A stretch of 64,000 nucleotides of DNA from Parerythrobacter lacustris (GTDB lineage: Bacteria; Pseudomonadota; Alphaproteobacteria; Sphingomonadales; Sphingomonadaceae), in NCBI RefSeq assembly GCF_024626475.1, contig NZ_JANKHH010000003.1:496001-560000 (forward strand), given 5' to 3'. The translations under genes and the position numbers were made by a program. Below, piece after piece: positions 30,510 to 38,704 of this stretch. The notes under the pieces were generated by a model. That model ran no database searches. It was not told the DNA's origin and saw nothing but the letters and a program-made list of their open reading frames with translations. Within the stretch, counting starts at the first letter, position 1, and every line of letters begins with the position of its first letter.

Positions 30510-31228
30510 GAGCTGTATTGCGCAAGAAAGATGAACACCAAGGCGATGAGCACAATTGGGATGACTCTTTCAAGCCTCGTGCTCCCGTCCGGATTCAGGA
30601 AAGCTTTGCGGAACTCGCCGCCGAGGTCGTCAGCGACGGCCTTGGTGTAATTGATTGGAGGTTCCGTCGGCTCAGCTGGCTCCATTGGCTCTTGAGGCGG
30701 CGCGACGGGATCTGGTGCAGGAAGCGAAACATGGGTCGGATGGGTCGACGGAGGCTCAGCCGGGCGAAGCGGTGTCGATTGTGCAATCGCCTTCGGCTCC
30801 TCGCCGCTTTCAAAGGCCACGACGACTTCCCGCCCGTCGAACGTTGCAACGACATCCAGATAGCCGCGCAGATTGTTGCAGGCTTGGTGCAATGCCTCTT
30901 CGCAAGCAAGCACCTCGTCGAGACTTTTGCACTCGACGTGCTGGCCCCGTTCGAGGCTGGCTACCGTGATATTGAGGCGCATTGAAGCGAGGGCGGAGAA
31001 AGCGAGGTTTTTGAGCGATCCCCGTACCGAGCCGTCTTCTGACGAGGAGCCCCTGTCCAAGTAGCCTTTCGCCGCTTCGCTATTGTAGATCACCAAATTT
31101 TGAAGCTTGTAACGACGAAGGTCATTCCTCTCTTGAGGTGTGAACTCCGCGCGGGCGTCCAGGCAGAATATCGCCGTGCTTTTGGTCAGCCCACCATCGC
31201 GTTGGCTCCGCTTGATCCTCAGTTGCAT
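30506..31228 (-). CDS. Tail-anchored membrane partner of the coupling ATPase
   Basis: A 240-residue protein; ATG 31,228 has GGGAGG upstream. Residues 1-150 form a soluble domain (QLRIKRSQRDGGLTKSTAIFCLDARAEFTPQERNDLRRY, TVASLERGQHVECKSLDEVLACEEALHQACNNLRGYLDVVATFDG). Residues 155-200 are a proline-rich linker, and a single membrane span (VIPIVLIALVFIFLAQYSS) closes the C-terminus. Translation is coupled to the ATPase (TTGA). The soluble coupling ATPase lacks its own anchor, so this is a logical membrane tether. No family recognised. Confidence 0.6.
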   Translation of the reverse strand: MQLRIKRSQRDGGLTKSTAIFCLDARAEFTPQERNDLRRYKLQNLVIYNSEAAKGYLDRGSSSEDGSVRGSLKNLAFSALASMRLNITVASLERGQHVECKSLDEVLACEEALHQACNNLRGYLDVVATFDGREVVVAFESGEEPKAIAQSTPLRPAEPPSTHPTHVSLPAPDPVAPPQEPMEPAEPTEPPINYTKAVADDLGGEFRKAFLNPDGSTRLERVIPIVLIALVFIFLAQYSS

Positions 31229-31253
31229 AAGACCTCCCGTGTCGCCTGAGGTC

Positions 31254-32012
31254 TCAAGTAATGCTCTCCTCGATGAATGTATTGTATTTGTTGGTACCCG
31301 GTGGAATCCCGGCATAGATGGCCAAGAGCTTGGCATCGTCGGGGGTGCAGTGGCTGGGGATTTTAGTATCGACGAGCAGCAAGCGCTGTTTCCAAGCTGG
31401 CACTTCATCAAATGAATTGACTCCGGCTATCAGGCGATTTTGACGCAACAGGGCGGAATGAAACCGGCATTGGTAGAAGCCGAAGTCCGGTAGCACGACT
31501 GGTCCCGGATATTGCGAGATGAGAAGGTTGGCGATCACGAAAGCATCAAAATCACCAAGCGTCGCGCGATCGAGCCGTGCCAAGATCGTGCCCTTAAAAG
31601 ACAAATTGGTCGGGCGACAAAGGACACGCTCAAGGACAGGCGAAAGCAGCAGTTTGGCGATGAGCTGGTGCGCGTACTGGGTGTCCTTGGTGTCTGGAAT
31701 AAGTGTCGAGAGGCTTCGGGGATGGTCCGTCAGCGCGCGCAGTATCTGCAACTCGGCCGCCGCCTTCGTCAGCGTATTCTCACCTTCGGGAAATGCGGAT
31801 TTGAGAACGTCCCAGAATTGTCGCGCCTTCTGGTAGCTCATCCCTTTGAGGGGATTGAAGGAATGCTTGAGCGGGTCAAAATTGATGACAGCCCGGCGCG
31901 GTGGGAGCTCCACGCGGTCGATGAGCGTCCCGTCGTCGATGAATAGGAAGCGGTCTGGAAGATGGTCGAAAATTGGCTCTTTGTCGGAGCCGATGATGAG
32001 GGCATTTGGCAT
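31254..32012 (-). CDS. Uncharacterised protein of the mobility operon
   Basis: This 252-residue protein starts at ATG 32,012 (MPNALIIGSDKEPIFDHLPDRFLFIDDGTLIDRVELPPRRAVINFD in short pieces). It has an alpha/beta beginning like a nucleotide-binding fold but no Walker A. Its middle is helical (TLTKAAAELQILRALTDHPRSL). Near the end (FGFYQCRFHSALLRQNRLIAGVNSFDEVPAWKQRLLLVDTKI) it resembles an ATPase C-terminal half, with LLLVDTK like a Walker B strand. It is likely functionally linked to the coupling ATPase. No family recognised. Confidence 0.5.
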   Translation of the reverse strand: MPNALIIGSDKEPIFDHLPDRFLFIDDGTLIDRVELPPRRAVINFDPLKHSFNPLKGMSYQKARQFWDVLKSAFPEGENTLTKAAAELQILRALTDHPRSLSTLIPDTKDTQYAHQLIAKLLLSPVLERVLCRPTNLSFKGTILARLDRATLGDFDAFVIANLLISQYPGPVVLPDFGFYQCRFHSALLRQNRLIAGVNSFDEVPAWKQRLLLVDTKIPSHCTPDDAKLLAIYAGIPPGTNKYNTFIEESIT

Positions 32013-32100
32013 GGGGTGGGGAGAGTAGAGCCTCGCCTCGTGTAGGGTTGCTCCCGCCACCCACGAAACGAAGGTACATCCCTTGCCATTGTAAGCCCTT

Positions 32101-32130
32101 GGGCTGCACCTCCTCTCGGTGATGCAGCCC
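32101..32130 (-). promoter_or_regulatory. Hairpin enclosing an AGGAGG in the leader
   Basis: GGGCTGCA (32,101-32,108) pairs perfectly with TGCAGCCC (32,123-32,130). On the minus strand the loop contains GAGAGGAGG. It lies upstream of the gene starting at 32,012, between two mobility genes. It may act in termination or translation control. Confidence 0.4.
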
Positions 32131-32252
32131 GCCTGTCCGTCTGGGCAAGGAATTGCCGACTATGTCAGGGCTTTGGTGCGCGGCGTGGGGCTCGTCGGCG
32201 GCATGCAGTCGAAGTCAGAATTTCGGTAGGCGAACCCTGCGGAGCCGCTTCG

Positions 32253-32834
32253 CTAGTCGAAGCGCACGTACCGTCCGCCGCAGTAATGGATCTCGCCGTG
32301 CATTCCCTCTCCACGGTCCGCGATCATGCGCAATATCCAGGTACGAGTTTCCTCCACTGCGTTGAGGTATACCTCGTCGTAATCTGCGTCAGCGTCGCTG
32401 TAGCCGGTGCGTGGTATCGGCAGAAATTTGTGAGCCGTGTCGATACTTTTGAGGACCTTCCGCGGATTTCGTAGATCATCCTGGGTTGGTCGTGGCCAAG
32501 CATCGATCCTCTTCGCAAACATCTTTTCCGGTACCAGGTACGAGGCACTGAGAACGCGTTCGCAGACGCTCAGAAGTTCCTCCAGTTTGCCCGTCGAGAC
32601 GGGGTAGAAACTCGAGTCGTCCTTTCCGTTCTGCACATTCTTCACGAACCAAGCGTGGATGTGGCTTGCGCCGGTCCACTCCATCACCCGCTCTTCGACC
32701 GTAACGCGATCTGCTTTGAGTTCGCTCACCGGCTTTCCGCGACGGGTTATCTCTACCGAATATTTTCCTTCTTCGCGCTCGTAAGACCGCTCCTGAACGT
32801 GGGTCTTCCGCATCGCACACATGTTTAAGGCCAT
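32253..32834 (-). CDS. Conserved phage/plasmid-type hypothetical protein
   Basis: A 193-residue protein from ATG 32,834. The central part (ASHIHAWFVKNVQNGKDDSSFYPVSTGKLEELLSVCERVL) matches a pattern I know from uncharacterised phage proteins (IHxWFVxNVQxGxDD...YxVSxExLxELL). The end (VYLNAVEETRTWILRMIADRGEGMHGEIHYCGGRYVRFD) is also typical of them. It is the first gene after the repeat-rich region and could belong to the origin or transfer function. TATAAA lies 15 bases upstream as a possible -10. Confidence 0.55.
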   Translation of the reverse strand: MALNMCAMRKTHVQERSYEREEGKYSVEITRRGKPVSELKADRVTVEERVMEWTGASHIHAWFVKNVQNGKDDSSFYPVSTGKLEELLSVCERVLSASYLVPEKMFAKRIDAWPRPTQDDLRNPRKVLKSIDTAHKFLPIPRTGYSDADADYDEVYLNAVEETRTWILRMIADRGEGMHGEIHYCGGRYVRFD

Positions 32835-32849
32835 AATTGATTTTGTTAG

Positions 32850-32855
32850 TTTATA
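32850..32855 (-). promoter_or_regulatory. Candidate -10 for the mobility operon
   Basis: TATAAA on the minus strand, 15 bases before ATG 32,834. The -35 is weak. It could start the leftward transcript carrying the mobility genes. Confidence 0.3.
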
Positions 32856-32914
32856 GGCAACCTCCTTGGGTTGGTCGGCCAATTGCCGACGGCACCTGAT
32901 CTCAAACAATATGG

Positions 32915-33300
32915 CGGCTGTCACCGTTCGGTATGGTGCGGTGTGAGGCGCTATGCGCCGGAGTGTGCCGGTATGGTCGCGTTGAATTTTTTTGCGACGG
33001 GCGTCCTTTAGGACAGGGAGGGCGGGCAGGTTCTTTGAGCTTTGTATCGGACAGTGGTCAGGTGGGAAGGTGCCAGCGTGCTTGCTTCGCAAGCGAACGG
33101 TGCCGCCCACTGTTCGTCGTTGGTAGCGGAGCGCCACGACCCCATGCAATTTGAAGGCGTCCTTTGTCCGATAGGAAAAGGCGGCGTTCCCGAGAGGGAT
33201 TGAATTGCATGGGGTCGTGGCGTGAGCCCGACGAACAGTGGTGCGGAAGAGTAGGAATGAGACGGTACGGTACGGTCGGCGCTATATTCTGCGTATGCAT
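32915..33300. repeat. Inverted-repeat-rich region, candidate oriT or replication origin
   Basis: Nested symmetries crowd this gene-free stretch. A 20-base inverted repeat (33,132-33,151 with 33,203-33,222) is enclosed by a 13-base inverted repeat (33,107-33,119 with 33,229-33,241). A hairpin lies at 33,080-33,094 (GCTTGC/GCAAGC) and another at 32,947-32,959 (GGCGC/GCGCC). TATCGGACA (33,045-33,053) is inverted at 33,165-33,173. CGGTATGGT occurs at 32,929 and 32,969, exactly 40 bases apart, and similar GGTACGGTACGG lies at about 33,264. It is upstream of the operon with coupling ATPase and replication-relaxation genes, which fits oriT or oriV. No gene is seen in 32,856-33,353. Confidence 0.5.
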
Positions 33301-33353
33301 ACAGGATAGGTAGGTGTATGTTTACCCACCATGCCGCTCTTGCTCACCTGGTT

Positions 33354-33382
33354 TTGAACTAGAAAAACGGTACCGATATGAG
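33354..33382 (+). promoter_or_regulatory. Candidate promoter for the secreted protein gene
   Basis: TTGAAC (33,354-33,359), a 17-base spacer and TATGAG (33,377-33,382). It would start transcription about 55 bases before ATG 33,445. Confidence 0.35.
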
Positions 33383-33444
33383 TGTTTTCCCGGAGCGGCA
33401 GGCCTGTGCGTATTGACAACTAGCGAATGCGGGAGGGTGCATTG

Positions 33445-34239
33445 ATGGCTTTTCAGGCTCTGCTAAGAACGGCGCTTGCCCTCTCCGCGCTGCTTTCGAT
33501 TTGGATCAGCCCTCTGACGGGCACTGCTACTGCCCAAAATGCTCCGCCGGGATTGCGAAACGCAATTTCTGAGGAGCATGCAAAACGCTTCATCCAGTGC
33601 CCCGATGGTGCGCGATTTCGCGGCGAGCTGCCCGGCGAAATGGGCGTGGCCGAGCGGGTCACATATCGCACCGAGGCCTTTGGGGGCGTCAGCGATGCTG
33701 ATCGTCTAAATGGCGTAACTGCCCGGTATCGGGTGATTTGGTCGGCTAATGCCGAGCGCTACAAAAGCGCTGGACGGCACGGACAAACGTTTGCCTGGCG
33801 TGACTGGACTTCGAATTCTTCACCCTTGGGAACTGTGGTTTTCGAGCTCAGGTCTGGAGTCTGGCGGATTGTGCGCCAAGATTGGCGAATTAGCACATTG
33901 GTCCTCCATGCCCGGCCGACTTTAGCTTCATGCACTACGGAGTGGGCGTACGGTCAGAAGCAGACGCCTCCTGTTGACCCGCTTAAAGCTTACAAAGAGA
34001 GGCTGGTGGGCAAATGGGCGCAAGAAAAAGGCGATTGCGATGGGGTTGCAATCACTTTTAATAGCGATGGAACTGTTGAATTCCATCCAAATGGACCAAA
34101 GGCATTTTGGAGGCTTGAAAGTAAAAATGTACTGTTGATGGGTAGTGACGATAAGTGGATTAGGGATGAAATTGATATGGAAACCCCAGGAGTAATTGCA
34201 AGTACTTTACACGGTACGTTTGTTTACCTCTGCGGTTGA
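33445..34239 (+). CDS. Secreted cargo protein with Sec signal peptide
   Basis: A 264-residue protein. ATG 33,445 has GGGAGG 8-9 bases upstream. Residues 1-31 are a Sec signal peptide (ALLRTALALSALLSIWISPL, cleavage after TATAQ). The mature part has a helix/beta domain (about 35-175) and a C-terminal small beta domain (LVGKWAQEKGDCDGVAITFNSDGTVEFHPN, then FWRLESKNVLLM). Codon use becomes AT-richer toward the end. It is oppositely oriented to the integrase and mobility genes and is probably a lysogenic-conversion gene acting in the periplasm. No family recognised. Confidence 0.6.
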   Translation: MAFQALLRTALALSALLSIWISPLTGTATAQNAPPGLRNAISEEHAKRFIQCPDGARFRGELPGEMGVAERVTYRTEAFGGVSDADRLNGVTARYRVIWSANAERYKSAGRHGQTFAWRDWTSNSSPLGTVVFELRSGVWRIVRQDWRISTLVLHARPTLASCTTEWAYGQKQTPPVDPLKAYKERLVGKWAQEKGDCDGVAITFNSDGTVEFHPNGPKAFWRLESKNVLLMGSDDKWIRDEIDMETPGVIASTLHGTFVYLCG

Positions 34240-34285
34240 ATTTCCGATCCGACAATAGTTGATGTTCTGATTTGGTGGATCGACG

Positions 34286-34315
34286 AAAAGGACCAGCGAA
34301 TTACTTCGCTGGTCC
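34286..34315 (-). terminator. Rho-independent terminator
   Basis: GGACCAGCGAA (34,290-34,300) and TTCGCTGGTCC (34,305-34,315) make a perfect 11-pair stem with a 4-base loop. The minus strand runs into TTTTC. It ends the integrase/AlpA transcript and may also stop the rightward secreted-protein gene. Confidence 0.85.
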
Positions 34316-34326
34316 TCCTGGCCCTT

Positions 34327-34521
34327 TTAAGGGCCGGTGTGTGCGTCGCGGACGGCGATGCGCTTACGAATCCAGTCCTCTATTTCCTCGTCTACCCATC
34401 CGACCCTTCCGGGACCAAGACGTACCCGCTTGGGGAATTGTCCGGCCGCTTCGAGGCGGGCGATATGTGCGGGGCTATAAAGAACCTTCGAGCGCACCTC
34501 CTTCTTGCTTAGCAACTTCAT
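34327..34521 (-). CDS. AlpA-like excisionase/regulator
   Basis: A 64-residue winged-helix protein, ATG 34,521 with AAGGAG 7 bases upstream. The pattern LLSKKEVRSKVLYSPAHIARLEAAGQFPKRVRLGPGRVGWVDEEIEDWIRKRI is the AlpA/MerR-like fold: the first helix-turn-helix, then a wing with GRVGWVDEEI. AlpA proteins activate or direct excision by the P4-type integrase. Its start lies inside the end of the integrase gene (47-base overlap), so both are made from one message. Confidence 0.85.
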   Translation of the reverse strand: MKLLSKKEVRSKVLYSPAHIARLEAAGQFPKRVRLGPGRVGWVDEEIEDWIRKRIAVRDAHTGP

Positions 34522-35707
34522 CACGAGACTCCTTAGAAAGGAGCACATCGCGATGTGCCCGAGTATTGCCCGAGCGCAGTAGCTGTACCAGATATGCGTC
34601 GTACTTGGCCATAGCGTCCTTCATCTCGGCTTCGTAGCCGTAGACGTTGTAGACGCCAGCGACGCCCGCCTGGCTCCCTGATATGTGGTTGAGCAACTTC
34701 TCTCGCACCTCAAGTGGAACCCCGAGGCGCTGTAGCGTGGTGGCGAACGTGCGGCGCAAGTCGTGCAGCTTGTACGGTTCAACCCCTACAAGCTTGGTGT
34801 CGAACGCTGCCTTAGCCTTGCCCCATCCGTTGAAGACGGTCGTCGGTTTCGTGCGTACGTGCTCCCGGCTGGCCGGAAACAAATAAGCCGATCCTTTGTC
34901 GGGCAAGCCGTCCAAGACTTGCCGAACCAGGCTCCCGAAGGGGAACGTATGCGCCAAGTGGTTCTTTGCAGCCTCGGCGGGGATCGTCATCGTCCCAACT
35001 GTCAGGTTCTCCCATTTGAGGCTCGCAATCTCGTTGCGACGTTGGCCGGTAAGAGCAAGGAGTGCAACAATCGGGCCGAACGGGTAGGGGTGGTTGAGAG
35101 CATTCCCCAATACCTCTTTCAGCTCCGCCTCAGATAGGGCTCGTAGGGCCTGTTTTTGACGCTGTGGCGGGGATTTGAGGGCAGAGACAGGGGATGCATC
35201 GATGAGGCCCTGCGCTGCACACCAAGAGAAGAAGATTTTGACCGCTGTCAGAGCGTGAGCCCGTTCGCCTTTGGCCGGGATTTTCTCCAGCTCCTCTGCG
35301 ACATCACGCTTTCTGATCCGCTCAAGGCGCCGCTCTTTGAACGGGAACCGGGCCAAGTGGCGTCGGTACTCGCTGACTGTGCTCGGACGGTTCTTCTCCG
35401 AACAGGCTTTGAGATACCTCTCGATCGCGGTGTCCCAAGTCGTCGTGTTGGGCTTCTCGTAGGTGCCGAGTGTCTTTTTAGCGAGTAGCTTCCTCGCTTC
35501 GTCTCGCGCCATCGAAAGGCCGATGAGTGGGTAGCGACCGATCTTGTGGCGCTGCCCGCTCCCGACTAGCGCGATGAAGGTTTTCGTTCCCTTTGGTGAT
35601 ACCCGAACGCCGAACCCTTTCAGGCTTGCGTCCCAGTAGGTGAGTGTGCCGGTCAGCGGGAGAGCGAGCCCCCGAATGCCAGCGTCGGTAAGTGCAACGT
35701 TGGGCAT
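34475..35707 (-). CDS. int: P4-type tyrosine integrase
   Basis: A 410-residue integrase. The N-terminal arm-binding domain (ALTDAGIRGLALPLTGTLTYWDASLKGFGVRV) is of the DUF4102 type found in P4-like island integrases. The catalytic residues are visible: R in LTGQRRNEI (about 222), H-x-x-R in KLHDLRRTFA (about 314), H in LLNHISG (about 340) and the tyrosine near YNVYGY (about 355). AGGAGG precedes ATG 35,707 by 5 bases. It is next to the tRNA fragment at 35,863-35,908, so it most likely integrates the element there. Confidence 0.92.
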   Translation of the reverse strand: MPNVALTDAGIRGLALPLTGTLTYWDASLKGFGVRVSPKGTKTFIALVGSGQRHKIGRYPLIGLSMARDEARKLLAKKTLGTYEKPNTTTWDTAIERYLKACSEKNRPSTVSEYRRHLARFPFKERRLERIRKRDVAEELEKIPAKGERAHALTAVKIFFSWCAAQGLIDASPVSALKSPPQRQKQALRALSEAELKEVLGNALNHPYPFGPIVALLALTGQRRNEIASLKWENLTVGTMTIPAEAAKNHLAHTFPFGSLVRQVLDGLPDKGSAYLFPASREHVRTKPTTVFNGWGKAKAAFDTKLVGVEPYKLHDLRRTFATTLQRLGVPLEVREKLLNHISGSQAGVAGVYNVYGYEAEMKDAMAKYDAYLVQLLRSGNTRAHRDVLLSKESRDEVAKQEGGALEGSL

Positions 35708-35862
35708 GGAAGCCTCCTAGCTTTTCGGCACCGATTTGGCACCGGGCGGGGTGAGATGGAATGAGCAAGCATCCGCATCCATGATACCACCAGCTAGAAA
35801 ACTGCCCTGATTTTAATGCGTTTTCGGTCAACATGAACAGGTATGAGCGGGCGGATAATCTG

Positions 35863-35908
35863 AATCATAATCCGGGTGTCGGGGGTTCAAGTCCCTCCTC
35901 CGCTACCA
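35863..35908 (+). tRNA. 3' fragment of tRNA-Met(CAT), right attachment site
   Basis: The sequence has a loop ATCATAA (CAT anticodon in position), a 3' anticodon stem, a T-arm with loop TTCAAGT flanked by GGGGG and CCCTC, an acceptor strand CTCCGCT and the 3' end ACCA. The 5' half is missing and is replaced by integrase-flanking sequence. This is the expected remnant after integration into the 3' end of a tRNA gene, with the restored tRNA expected at the left end outside this window. Confidence 0.75.
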
Positions 35909-36856
35909 GAAATTGGCGTCCGTATGGGTTCGCGTGGGTCCGTATACGTACGAAAATCTGGCCTAAGATGCTGTTCTCAGAGAGAATACGCTACCACATG
36001 CTATCCGCATACGTTCGCATAAGTCCGCACGTGTCCACATGAAGCCGGAGGGTCTGTGGGGGTATTTTGGGGGTATTTCCGGCCAGCGCCATTAGCGACG
36101 ATACAACCGATTGGCTCAATCAGGTGATTGTCCAAAAGATACTGTGTATCAAGTACTTGCTCCCTGACGGTGGCAAATTGAGAAAAGGTCCGGAGGGGAG
36201 AAGTCCCTGAGCTTGCTTGGAGTTCGAGTCCCGCCTGAGGATCCGAACATTAGCAAGGGTTCGCGGGCAAGGAGGGCAGCACTTTCTCTCCTGAAGTGGC
36301 ATCTTAGCGCGCTAATTCCAGTCGTCCCGGCGCAGTTGCAGAAGCTATGAAAGCAAACCTGCGCCCATTGGCTGGCCGAGCTTAAGCAAACGAAGAGGAA
36401 GCCTTCAGGTCTAAACATTAGTGGCGGAAAAGGAGAGCGAAGATCAACCGACGGAGATGCTCCGGGCAGATATGTCGCCTAAATGATCCACTCGTCTGAG
36501 CGAAACTATACTAGAGACAAGTCGTACAAGACTGTAAAACTGCCAAATGTCGTGCGCTGGGCACACATTATTATTGATGGATCGAGATATTTTGCAAGCA
36601 ATCGAAGATTAAACGGGATGCCGTCGCACCGATGGCGATCAGTATTTGGGCTTCAGCGGGAAATCCGTTTCCGATGGCATGCGATCTGAAAGGAGCGAGG
36701 GATCAAAATTGCGAGCGCTACCCGCCAGTCGTCAACTTACCGCCCTGCCTTGTTGGCTCAATGGCACAGCCTCGTTGCCTGAGCTGCGATCAGGTAAAAG
36801 GCAGCTGCGCAGATGAAGGACGAATTGCGATCATTCTGCCCGCGCCCGTGGAAATG
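35909..36856. other. Junction region, relict of a second integrated element
   Basis: No convincing gene is seen. The first 170 bases have GTCCG-type direct repeats (GTCCGTAT at about 35,921 and 35,939; TCCGCATACG and TCCGCAC near 36,005-36,030) and a tandem GGGGGTATTT (36,058-36,067 and 36,069-36,078). I recall both as typical of sequence between a tRNA 3' end and a P4-type integrase gene in alphaproteobacteria, but no integrase follows. The likely reading is an older, decayed element downstream of the present one. Confidence 0.4.
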
Positions 36857-38434
36857 TCACCAGAACCGACGGAATTGCGCGCGAGGATCGGATCGAACTG
36901 CAATCTCCTCGCCGAAGATCAGCGTATTGCGGCTGTCCTGCGTGTAGGCTGGCCACACGGGAACGCGATCATTGGCCGGATCGCCATTGGCGGCGAATGC
37001 AGCCCATGACGAGGCGATTGCAGCTGCGAGTTTGACCGCTTCACGGCTCGATCCGTTCAAGGCTCCACGAGTGTTGTAGAGGCTGGGAGCGACGTCGATG
37101 CCGTGCACCGCGCCGAACTGTCCGTCAGCCGCCGGACTGGGCGACGTCCAGAGGTAGGTCCAGACCGAAGCGTCGCCCTGTGCTGCCTTGCGCTCTGCTT
37201 GCGTGAATGCGCCCTTGCGGAAAGTCCGGTCGGAATCGAGCCGGGCTGCAAGCAGGAATGGCTTGGCGCCCGGATCTTCCTCGCGGTAGGCTGCGACGGC
37301 GTCCTCTGCGCGGTCGCCCAGGCGCTCGCGTGCGAAGGCAACGAAACCCTCTTCGGTCATGTCGAAATCGCCCATACGGTACGAGCGTTCATCGAGGACG
37401 GTCGACACGATCATCGGGATATTGGACGAGATGGCCGGTGCATCCGGATCCCACGGATGTCGTGGCAAAGTGATCCCATCCACGACCGGCGCAAACGCCC
37501 CGGGGGCCTCGCCCTCGGCTCTGTAGGCTGCTTCCAGCTTGGCCTGTGCTTCGAGCAGGGTCACCCACGGGACTTCCTGCAGCTTGCGCACGTCGCCGGG
37601 TGCGATCTCCAATAGGTCGAGCAAGCGTTTGGCCGTGGCGGAAGCGAGTTCGGCGGGCATCATGCGCAGTGCCGAGCCGCTCATGACTCCGGCGCGCTGG
37701 AAGCGGCCTCGCGCGTCGGGCATGGCCATCAGGACGCTGGTCTTGGCTCCGCCGCCGGATTGGCCGAAAACCAGCACGCGCTCGGGATCACCGCCGAAGG
37801 CCGAGACATTCTCGCGCACCCAACCGAGTGCGGCCACGATGTCCTGCATCCCCACAGTGCCGGAAGTGGCAAAATCTTCTCCGCCAAACTCGGCGAGGTG
37901 CAGGAAGCCGAAGGCGCCGAGCCGATGATTGACGGCAATCACCACGCTGTCGGTGAACCGGGCCATCTGCTCTCCATCCATGCCGACAGAGTTCCCGGAA
38001 CCCGAATAGAAACCGCCCCCATGGAGGACCACGATAACCGGGCGCTTGGCATTGTGGTCGGAACCCGGCGTCCAGAGATTGAGGGACAGCATGTCCTCGC
38101 CCATTCCGGAGGGATTGCGGTCGACCATGATCAGATCGGCATATGTCGAGCGCCGATCGCCCGGAAATTGCGGGGCGACCTCTGACCAGTGAAGCGCGTC
38201 GCGAACGCCGCCCCAAGGCTCGACAGGCTGAGGGGGCATAAAGCGGTTCGCTCCGGCTGTGCTGGCAGCATAGGAAATGCCTCGGAAGATCTGGACGCCG
38301 CCAGACGTCATGCCGCGCAGCTTGCCCTGCGCGGTTTCCACCACCGGGAACATGCTGCTGCCGAAGGCCGGGCCAGCCAGACTAGCCACACCGGTAGCGA
38401 TCCCGGCGGCAATGGCAGTTCTGCGTGTCATCAT
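36857..38434 (-). CDS. Type-B carboxylesterase with Tat signal
   Basis: A 525-residue alpha/beta-hydrolase; ATG 38,434 follows GGGGAGAGAG. Residues 1-28 are a Tat-type signal (MMTRRTAIAAG, hydrophobic core, ending AFGS). The nucleophile is in GQSGGG at about 225, the acid probably in LDERSY and the histidine in AVHGIDVAPSL. The oxyanion motif HGGGFYSGSG is at about 132. It hydrolyses carboxylic esters in the periplasm. Substrate unknown. It is divergent from the DapA-like/esterase pair and one of four paralogous esterases in 20 kb. Confidence 0.85.
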   Translation of the reverse strand: MMTRRTAIAAGIATGVASLAGPAFGSSMFPVVETAQGKLRGMTSGGVQIFRGISYAASTAGANRFMPPQPVEPWGGVRDALHWSEVAPQFPGDRRSTYADLIMVDRNPSGMGEDMLSLNLWTPGSDHNAKRPVIVVLHGGGFYSGSGNSVGMDGEQMARFTDSVVIAVNHRLGAFGFLHLAEFGGEDFATSGTVGMQDIVAALGWVRENVSAFGGDPERVLVFGQSGGGAKTSVLMAMPDARGRFQRAGVMSGSALRMMPAELASATAKRLLDLLEIAPGDVRKLQEVPWVTLLEAQAKLEAAYRAEGEAPGAFAPVVDGITLPRHPWDPDAPAISSNIPMIVSTVLDERSYRMGDFDMTEEGFVAFARERLGDRAEDAVAAYREEDPGAKPFLLAARLDSDRTFRKGAFTQAERKAAQGDASVWTYLWTSPSPAADGQFGAVHGIDVAPSLYNTRGALNGSSREAVKLAAAIASSWAAFAANGDPANDRVPVWPAYTQDSRNTLIFGEEIAVRSDPRAQFRRFW

Positions 38435-38704
38435 GTCTCTCTCCCCGGTACTGGCCGAAACATTCGGCTTGTGTTGCGTTGGCACTAGAACCAATTGTGC
38501 GACCGTGTTAAACCCTTTTTCGATAAATGGGTATGGAATGATCGGCCATGATGGCATCGAAGGAGGAAGCGAGGGATCGCTATGGCTCGAGACTGCCCTG
38601 TCGAATCGACTGGCCAACGCCAACTGGCGATTCGAATTCCGGGTTCGCTCGTACGCTGAGCTGCAACGAACTCGCTTGCTGATGCCAGAAAGGAGACCAG
38701 TCCC

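Noticed and set aside
32835-33149. Upstream extension of the 193-residue gene to 33,149
   Set aside because: It would cover the inverted-repeat region with an arginine-rich, non-conserved peptide; the ATG at 32,834 begins the protein-like part.
36149-36418. Leftward frame with SSGGTRTPS-like peptide and a GTTCGAGTCCC stretch resembling a tRNA T-arm
   Set aside because: The stem does not pair and no acceptor or anticodon arm fits. The peptide type is often produced by spurious calls next to tRNA genes.
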